64,000 nucleotides of DNA, taken from contig NC_091096.1 in assembly GCF_024713975.1 (NCBI RefSeq), forward strand, positions 24,577,458-24,641,457. Reading direction: 5' to 3'. The position numbers were made by a program, and so were the translations under genes. Shown one piece after another: positions 58,801 to 64,000 of this stretch (its first letter is position 1; each line of letters opens with the position of its first letter). This stretch comes from Paralichthys olivaceus. Lineage: Eukaryota; Chordata; Actinopteri; Pleuronectiformes; Paralichthyidae. Under the pieces are notes generated by a model. That model had not been told where the DNA came from and searched no databases. It was given only the letters and a program-made list of their open reading frames with translations.

Positions 58801-61313
58801 GGCAGTGATAGGAAGAGAGGCTGAGAGGCAGCAGGAGCCTACAGCGACTGCAGAAAAAGCTCTGTTTCTCCAGAGGATGAGTCTGTTTCTGCTAATTACT
58901 CTGAGAAACTTCCGGTAGCGGCACAGATGGATGCATGGATCGGACAGAGCTTTTAAAGCAGCCTCGATAGAAGTAGATATAAGGGGGCTCAGGAAAGCCT
59001 CAATAAAGCCCAGCGTCACTGCTCATTAAAACGCTACACGAAATGTGAGGGTCTCAGGGGTCCTTGAACTAGCCTGAAACCCCTTTTTTCATTGTGAGGG
59101 GAAATGCATGAGGCATTTGATGTGAGAAGAAGCAGTGGAAATGAGAAGCAGAGCAGACAAATCCCAGGGAGCTGTCACTCTTCATTAGCCGCCGGGCAGC
59201 TTTAGCTGGTCAGTGGAAGAGAGGGAGGGCCACATCCATCAGCTAACATGTGCTCGTCTGCTTCTGATTTCACCCTCCCACCAGCACCACTTCTTCCCTT
59301 GTTCCCCATATCCCTCCACTCTCAAATGAACCTGTTTTCAGCAGAGAACTTTATTTTCCCTGCAACATCGTCCTCCAGCAGAACGAGGATGACTACCATG
59401 CATAACACAATCAAATTAGTCAACACTTGTATTCACAAGTTAGAATGTTTATGGATTAAGTGATGCTAATGAAAATTGTTAAGCTGAATCATATCCATTA
59501 GCATGCAGACAATGGGCCATGTTGAGTGCATGCCATATTCTGCGTGGCCCCAGAAGCCCCTGGCACCCCAGCACCAGAGCCCAGGGGCAATGGCAGCATG
59601 AGAATGAAGAGCGGTCCAGGCTTGGGGGAACTGGGCATGCATACAGAAGAGAGCCCTCACACAAAGCGACAAAAGCGCCTAAGGGTTTTTTTTCTCCTCT
59701 GTCAGTCCTCCCATCTTGCTTCCACTTGACTGATCCTCATCAATGAAATGCTGAATGATAATGTCCGCATAGATTCTGACATGAAAAAATATTGTCAACC
59801 ACCATGAAACTGGATATTTTTGACCTTTTGGTTTGGGTAAAAAGGTTTTATAAGGAACCTCAGAAGGTATTTTGTTGTAGTTACGCTTTGTTTGTGAAGG
59901 TGCTTAGAGGCAAGTACAAGGCATCATTATCAGATTTTGGTTTTCCTGCTCACAGCCCTGTTATTAGGCACATTGTAATTCACAGCATGTTAATCACTGA
60001 TAATGACTATGATTGGAGTAGTAGGAAGGTAAACAAGAGCACCTGTTGTGCCCCGGTTAAACAGCACTCTGACCTTTTTTATGTCTTTTTGCCTGTTCCC
60101 ATAACAGACCAGGTGCTGCTGGTGCCAGGCCGGAGTGAAGAGGCAGACTGACAGCTTAAAGGTGGATCAGACTCAGATTTGTGGCAGGGCTCAAATAGAC
60201 TGGGTTTTGTGTGCGTGCTGCTTCGGAGTATTAGCCTATTTCCCAAAGGGATACATGCATGATGGATGGCTGATGAGGGGGTTTTGTTTGGGGATTTGGA
60301 TTGTGCACACTGTCTGAATGGCAAGGATATTTTGTTTACTCTGTGAAGATTAACTTCCACTGTAGTGGCAACGCTTATATAGACCATTTTGAAAGGTGCT
60401 CCCAACGCTGAGAGTAAACAGTTTGTGCTGAGAGAATGGGGGCTGCTTTAAAACACACTGAATGTATTTTTGGCCTGTTTTGCATATATATTCAAACCAT
60501 CAGTGATGCGATTTAAAGCTTATTTTATAGTTTCAATCATTTTCCATGGTTTGGTAGCTTGTCTAAGTCAAAAATACAATTAACCAGTTACCGGTTTTAA
60601 TGTGGTTGATCAGTGTATGTCCACGGGGAAGAACAAATGAAGCCTCCATCCCCACAGGTAAATCACAGATTCATCATATTATGGGTTTTCTGATTGCATG
60701 CCAATAAATGCCAGACTCAGTTTAGTACTTCACCTTCAGTTATTTCACTTCCACCACTCCTTAACACTGTTATTCTTTCAAAGTGCAAGGGCAAGTCAAC
60801 AGTGCTAATTAGCATCTGATGGTGTGAAAGCAAATATGAACAACTGACTCTACAACACCAATTGGCGATGAACAGCCACACCAGGGCTCTATAAGAAGAC
60901 CAACACCATTTTGCAACTGCAAGTAACAAAATAATAAAGTCCACATGGAAAAAAGAACACTGGTTAAGTTATTGTCTGAGCAGAAGAAGAAGGAAGCAAA
61001 GGAAAGAGGGAGACCCCAGCGATGACGGCGTTGATACCTGTGATGGTGTCTGCAAAAACAGGATCTAAGATTGTCCCCCTGTACACCCCGTACAGATTGG
61101 CCCTGTACCAGGTGGCAGGGGAGAGGCCAGAGATGGCGAGGCTGCGAGCATCAGCAGGCACCGTGTGGTTTTGCCACTTAGCACCCGTTTCTGCATCAGT
61201 AACCTCGATCAGAAAGGCCTCAATCTTCCCATCCTCAGCAGACCAGGACAGGAGGAAGCTGTCCCATGACACATCGCTGACAGTGACATTGGTCACCACA
61301 GGCTTCTCCTCCT
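46763..61313 (-). CDS. tnc: Tenascin-C, C-terminal 675 residues (5' end outside the window)
   Basis: Thirteen exons join without frame error to 675 residues plus stop. In order: two fibronectin-III repeats each in one exon (61038-61313, 57238-57510), three FN3 repeats of two exons each (matching constant repeats 6, 7 and 8), then the fibrinogen-like globe in five exons. Tenascin-C is a secreted, six-armed extracellular matrix glycoprotein that modulates cell adhesion during development, wound repair and neural growth; its globe and FN3 repeats bind integrins and other receptors. Assignment to C rather than R, W/N or X rests on the globe: [20 protein letters not shown] and a C-terminus [12 protein letters not shown], the tenascin-C form. 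The globe keeps four Cys (DCSQ, YCDM, TNCA, KNCH) and an acidic Ca-site-like DHDND. The two single exons are flanked by phase 1 introns, as expected for optional cassettes. The signal peptide, coiled coil, EGF repeats and early FN3 repeats must lie beyond 64000. Confidence 0.94.
46874..48464 (-). other. tnc: tnc intron with MITE fragment
   Basis: 1.6 kb. AT-rich, with a partial copy of the 'ccagtgtgta' MITE family at 47769-47900. No exon. Confidence 0.7.
47769..47900 (+). mobile_element. Truncated MITE copy
   Basis: 'gaaggtcagtgtgtatgatt' 'tagtggcatctagtggtgaa' matches the left end of 11914-12216. The right terminus is missing or diverged. Confidence 0.7.
48465..48628 (-). CDS. tnc: tnc globe exon 4
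   Basis: Acceptor 'gtttccctgtag' and donor GTACAG; two bases finish a Gly codon, then 54 codons: [20 protein letters not shown], then [20 protein letters not shown] and [14 protein letters not shown]. Contains the acidic calcium-site region and a disulphide pair, the most diagnostic tenascin-C segment in the window. Confidence 0.97.
48629..50181 (-). other. tnc: tnc intron
   Basis: 1.55 kb, with no exon or clear repeat beyond a short purine run at 48643-48678. Confidence 0.7.
50182..50343 (-). CDS. tnc: tnc globe exon 3
   Basis: Acceptor 'ctccttccctcag' and donor GTAAAC, with phase 1 introns on both sides. Encodes [20 protein letters not shown], then [20 protein letters not shown] and [14 protein letters not shown], the central fibrinogen-like fold (YELRVDL, GYSGTAGD motifs). 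Confidence 0.96.
50344..51731 (-). other. tnc: tnc intron
   Basis: 1.4 kb AT-rich intron. The motif 'gtggcactgtcacatcagtt' near 50680 and its surroundings may be an old repeat. No exon. Confidence 0.65.
51732..51828 (-). CDS. tnc: tnc globe exon 2
   Basis: Acceptor 'ttcctttgcag' and donor GTAATT; 32 codons plus one base. Encodes [20 protein letters not shown] then [12 protein letters not shown](G), the classic fibrinogen-globe block with RNWxxYxxGFGD and EFWLG. Confidence 0.96.
52137..52288 (-). CDS. tnc: tnc globe exon 1
   Basis: Acceptor 'gtgtgtgtgtag' formed from a (GT)n run, and donor GTAAGT. Two bases finish a Thr, then [20 protein letters not shown] and further to [12 protein letters not shown]. 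First disulphide pair of the globe. The polymorphic repeat lying within the acceptor is noted in findings. Confidence 0.96.
52512..52644 (-). CDS. tnc: tnc FN3 repeat 8, second half
   Basis: Acceptor 'tttcttccatcag' and donor GTGAGT; 44 codons plus one base. Encodes [20 protein letters not shown], then [20 protein letters not shown] and VFTT. The Y.M..L...T.Y.V pattern is the FN3 F-G strand region. Confidence 0.95.
52724..52854 (-). CDS. tnc: tnc FN3 repeat 8, first half
   Basis: Acceptor 'gtgtgtag' and donor GTGAGT. Encodes [20 protein letters not shown], then [20 protein letters not shown] and IIR. Only 79 bases of intron separate it from the second half. W and GY.L.YES mark the FN3 B-C strands; the resemblance is to tenascin-C repeat 8. 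Confidence 0.95.
53610..53753 (-). CDS. tnc: tnc FN3 repeat 7, second half
   Basis: Acceptor 'tttcgtttcag' and donor GTGAGC, with phase 1 introns on both sides. Encodes [20 protein letters not shown], then [20 protein letters not shown] and TTTEFTT. The L.P.T.Y.V signature ends an FN3 repeat. Confidence 0.94.
53766..53790. repeat. (CA)n microsatellite by exon edge
   Basis: About 24 bases of alternating a/c starting 13 bases outside the acceptor side of the repeat-7 exon. On the minus strand it is a (GT)n run upstream of the pyrimidine tract. Confidence 0.9.
53855..54236 (+). mobile_element. MITE in a tnc intron
   Basis: About 382 bp, starting 'tttaaaggtccagtgtgtaa'. The right end is diverged ('actcaatctacattagatct'). 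The interior is the reverse complement of 26801-27191 over nearly its whole length. It sits in the intron that splits FN3 repeat 7. Confidence 0.85.
54384..54503 (-). CDS. tnc: tnc FN3 repeat 7, first half
   Basis: Acceptor 'tgtgtgttgcag' and donor GTATGT; 39 codons between split codons. Encodes [20 protein letters not shown] then [33 protein letters not shown] closely follows vertebrate tenascin-C repeat 7; NIT is a likely N-glycan site. Confidence 0.96.
54728..54945. repeat. (GT)n run and old dispersed-element end
   Basis: A 26-base gt run (54728-54753) is followed by sequence with 'ggcctgtcctcactttgacc' and 'gtgaggactttagttttgat' 'ggttaatgttagg', which resembles a common fish repeat beginning 'tgtcctcac'. 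It lies in the intron between FN3 repeats 6 and 7. Confidence 0.55.
54972..55115 (-). CDS. tnc: tnc FN3 repeat 6, second half
   Basis: Acceptor 'ttttgactcccag' and donor GTACAG; 47 codons between split codons. Encodes [20 protein letters not shown], then [20 protein letters not shown] and GSDSVTT. L.PGV.Y.V....KG..ESEP matches repeat 6. Confidence 0.95.
55116..55960 (-). other. tnc: tnc intron
   Basis: 0.85 kb intron within FN3 repeat 6. It holds a small (ATC)n run near 55611-55630 and nothing coding. Confidence 0.7.
55961..56083 (-). CDS. tnc: tnc FN3 repeat 6, first half
   Basis: Acceptor 'ttgcttgtgccag' and donor GTCAGT; 40 codons between split codons. Encodes [20 protein letters not shown] then [29 protein letters not shown]....V.S.R.TYVP matches repeat 6. 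Confidence 0.95.
56084..57237 (-). other. tnc: tnc intron
   Basis: 1.15 kb between the alternative FN3 exon and constant repeat 6. No exon or clear repeat was seen. Frames on both strands here look random. Confidence 0.65.
57238..57510 (-). CDS. tnc: tnc single-exon FN3 repeat (optional class)
   Basis: Acceptor 'ccctatcactcag' and donor GTATAC; 273 nt, phase 1 at both ends, so it can be skipped without changing frame. Encodes [20 protein letters not shown], then [16 protein letters not shown], ending [19 protein letters not shown]. The opening [13 protein letters not shown] and the one-exon structure match the last alternatively spliced repeats (C/D type) of tenascin-C. Confidence 0.94.
57511..61037 (-). 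other. tnc: tnc intron, 3.5 kb
   Basis: Separates the two optional FN3 exons. I looked for additional FN3 exons (W...Y patterns between AG and GT) and found none. Contains a T-run near 58122-58131 and otherwise unique sequence. Confidence 0.65.
61038..61313 (-). CDS. tnc: tnc single-exon FN3 repeat (optional class)
   Basis: Acceptor 'gtcatcacccag' and donor GTATCA; 276 nt, phase 1 at both ends. Encodes [20 protein letters not shown], then [17 protein letters not shown] and, near the end, [23 protein letters not shown] and NHT are likely N-glycan sites. It resembles the A/AD-type optional repeats of tenascin-C. It is the first tnc exon visible; its partner upstream lies beyond the window edge. 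Confidence 0.93.
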
Positions 61314-61866
61314 CTGGGTGATGACAAACACATCAACATGACGTTACAGGACTGGGACAGGACACAAATACAGTCGGGACAAAAAAGGTTAGACCAAAAC
61401 AGATCAAAAAGATGATACTGGATGTTTTGGAGGAGACTGCAGATTTCAATTTTGAAAATAAAAATCCAGAATTGTTTTTGCATATTGGTCTAACCTTACA
61501 ACACACAAACATACACAGATTGATGAAATTCCTGTGGTGTATTCATTTCTTGATAGTTGATAGTAATTGTGAAACATATGAAACAAAAGAGACTTGCAGT
61601 GGATGAATCCTCCATGAAAATGTCAACAGCAAAAAGATGATCTCTCCTTTGTATTTCAATCATTGAAGGTTGCTGTCCAGAGGTAAAAAAGAAAAAAAAA
61701 GACCTATACTTTGTACTGAGTGTAAATATTGCTTTATTTACACTACAAAAGGCCAGCGAGAACAATCATCATTTTCAATGGCTGCCTATGGCCATCTCCT
61801 CTAAATTACCATATAAGTGGAAAGACTGAAAGATCGGCAAGCAGACATGCTGATGCAGTTTGTGTG

Positions 61867-61895
61867 CATTAATGGCTGTGTACTAGCCATTAATG
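61867..61895. repeat. Perfect 11-bp hairpin
   Basis: cattaatggct and agccattaatg are exact reverse complements across a seven-base loop. Inside the tnc intron; no known function. Confidence 0.9.
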
Positions 61896-62523
61896 TTTGA
61901 AGGTGCAGCGTAGCCCGGCCAGAATGGCAAAAGTACGCCGTCCACTTCAAACCCATGGGAAGGCCATGCACGGCCACGTGCTGCTGCCTATAATTGGAGT
62001 CCATTGTGTGTGCGAGCATAGACAGAGTAGATTAGAAAAAGACAGAGATAGATGGCCCAGGTAAACATCAAGGCTCCCATTATCCTCTTTTCGCCGTGTG
62101 GAAGAGTGGAGAGCAAATGGATGTAGACAATAGGAATGTGATGGGTTGGGGCTAGTGCGCTGGAGGGGCGGGGGTGGGTTTGCTGGAATCAGCTGATCAT
62201 TGAGAGCTCACATGGACAAGGACGATGGATTTACTGCACCATGTGTCTGATTAGTTTCTAGAACCTTTAGTGTGGGCAACATTTGAGTCAGCACTTTGAT
62301 CATAGCTGCAAACTTCTCCCCTGAAGTTGCAATAAAGTTGCTCTGACCATTTTAATATATATAAACTGGTCAAAACCTTTGAGTGAGCATTTTGAAGATA
62401 ATTTTAAAGATTGAATTAATAGTTTCTAACACACATTTAGTTGCAAGCAGATACATTTATAGTAATGTAAGTGGAGGCTGCTCTACTAACAAAATGCTCT
62501 ACAAACAAAATTATATATGTATA

Positions 62524-62575
62524 TGTACAATATTTATGAATAATTATATATATAACTATTCATAAATACTGTACA
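62524..62575. repeat. 52-bp AT-rich palindrome
   Basis: The left arm tgtacaatatttatgaataa and the right arm ending ctattcataaatactgtaca pair with two mismatches over about 25 bases, with only a few central tata bases. Probably the core of a small inverted-repeat element. Confidence 0.85.
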
Positions 62576-62863
62576 TTAATAAACATGTCCTTTAGCTGTG
62601 TACCTCTACATTACTGTATGGTGCATTATAAATTATTTATTAAATGTCTCTAAACTGTTTCTAAATGCTACATAAAATGATTTAAAGCCAAATAAAAAAT
62701 AAAGACGATTGTTTTCTCCCAGGCAATAGGACTTGGGAAAAGATAGCTATACTTGGTTTAGTATCTTTATAAAAGTAATTTAAAATTAGATTAATGTTAA
62801 CTCAAGTGAGAAAATATGTTCTGACTTAATGTTAGGCCATTTCTCAACTTTTAAGAGTCAGTT

Positions 62864-63137
62864 GAAGGACCAGTGTGAAGGATTAAGGCAGACATGAAAT
62901 ATCATATCCATGGTGCTTAATCACCTGAATCTAAGAATAATTGTGTTCTGGTTAGAATGAGCCCTGCCATGTTGAAGAGCCGTGTTTCTACAGTAGCAGA
63001 ATAACCAAACCACATAATGCTTCTAGGGAAGACATAGGTTCTGCTGTATGGCTGGAAGGTGGAGGGAGATTCAGTTGGTTACATTCAGCAACCTCGCTGC
63101 TGGATGCTGCTAAATCCTACAAACTGAATCTGTAAAA
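62864..63137 (+). mobile_element. Diverged MITE copy
   Basis: Starts 'gaaggaccagtgtgaaggat' and ends 'taaatcctacaaactgaatc' 'tgtaaaa', equivalent to the inverted ends of 11914-12216. Interior 'ggttagaatgagccctgcca' is comparable to the reverse of 'gaagggctcattctaagg' at 12111. Old copy. Confidence 0.65.
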
Positions 63138-64000
63138 AGGCATCTGTCTCTCTTACCCAGTGGTATCTAGCCATGTTATTTTTGGTTTTAGTGGACAAGC
63201 TTTAAAAATGTGCCTCTCTTCAATGGATGTAATAATACTTAATTTGTGGCGCTTACAATAATTTAAAAAAAAGAGGACCTCACTTTGAACAAAATTTTTC
63301 TATAAGTCTTTTTTCAGCATTGTAAGCCCCTCAACACAAATAGGATTCACTCATCTTCATTGTATTGATGTATTGCAAACACAGAGATCTCAGACACGGA
63401 TCTCTTTGAACCTGTCCACATGGCGAGATACCACTCAATGAAACCAGCTCTTTAAGCTCGGCTTCAGTTGATGTTGTCACATGCAGCTGAAGATGTGTGT
63501 TCATGATTCAATCAAATGATCTCATATCACTTTGTCATGGTGATATCCGCCATTTGATAGCTACATGTGCAGCACAGATCACGTCAGTGCATGCAGGACG
63601 GTGATCTTTCTTCCTTCATGCTTTCTGTTCATTGTTTTTCTTTGCACATGCACTCTCATCATATGTAGTGAGATCATCACAACCAGTCCTCACAATGATG
63701 GTAATAAAAGCTCAATTTAACATTTGTGTCTCCTGTGATCATCACATTTTAAGACGTCAGTGGTGTTTTGTGCAGGTCACATTTTAGCTCTTCTGAAACA
63801 CTCAGAACCAAATTCTCGTAATCGCTTCAAGGATTTTCAGGCACAAGAAGAACCCCCAGCTTCTGCTCCAAACCTCATCTCACCTCGTCCGCCCCTCCTC
63901 TTTCCTTCAATCCCTCCTGTAAAAACCAGTGTGAGCTGTGTTTGCGCTTCATGTCTGGAGATGATAACGGCTGCAGATCGGCCAGGCTGTGGATTAGAGG

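Larger units (their letters stand above)
61314..64000 (-). other. tnc: tnc intron running off the window
   Basis: 2.7 kb without an exon. Contains a small hairpin (61867-61895), an AT-rich palindrome (62524-62575) and a MITE copy (62864-63137). The next tnc exon must lie beyond 64000. Confidence 0.7.

Overview
This is a piece of a vertebrate nuclear genome, almost certainly a ray-finned (percomorph-type) fish. Exons are short and bounded by GT/AG introns. Much of the DNA is AT-rich, with (CA)n, (GA)n and (CTAT)n microsatellites. Dispersed repeats of kinds common in fish recur: a Tc1-like transposase remnant, LINE-type 3' tails, and short inverted-repeat elements that start near 'aaaggtccagtgtgta'. 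All gene calls rest on reading exons, splice sites and protein motifs by eye; no database search was possible.

Every supported gene lies on the minus strand, so each runs from high to low coordinate. (1) At the left edge (about 350-2610) two open segments look like exons of a gene I do not recognise. (2) At 13439-22348 an eight-exon gene encodes a compact protein kinase of the LIMK/TESK group, 316 residues from the first good ATG, with all catalytic motifs and almost nothing outside the kinase domain. (3) At 22.4-43.1 kb lies a 20 kb gene-poor stretch full of transposon remnants, where I find no exon; the 5' end of the kinase transcript may lie in it. (4) At 43178-44134 an intronless gene encodes a GT31 beta-1,3-galactosyltransferase-like type II membrane protein, with a long purine-rich tract and LINE tails directly upstream. 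(5) At 46763-61313 the 3' half of tenascin-C (tnc) occupies 13 exons: two single-exon FN3 repeats of the alternatively spliced class, the constant FN3 repeats 6-8 (two exons each), and the five-exon C-terminal fibrinogen-like globe. The 5' part of tnc (signal peptide, EGF repeats, first FN3 repeats) lies beyond position 64000.

The genes do not form a functional unit: an intracellular actin-pathway-type kinase, a Golgi glycosyltransferase and a secreted matrix glycoprotein are neighbours only by genome order. The joined coding lengths (951 nt for the kinase, 2028 nt of whole codons for tnc) keep frame across every proposed splice junction, the strongest internal check on the models. The observations most worth a second look are the kinase that mixes LIMK and TESK signatures, the unrecognised left-edge gene, a perfect 16-bp hairpin touching a 64-bp GT tract, a 634-bp element with clear terminal inverted repeats, and the H-DNA-prone purine tract upstream of the glycosyltransferase.
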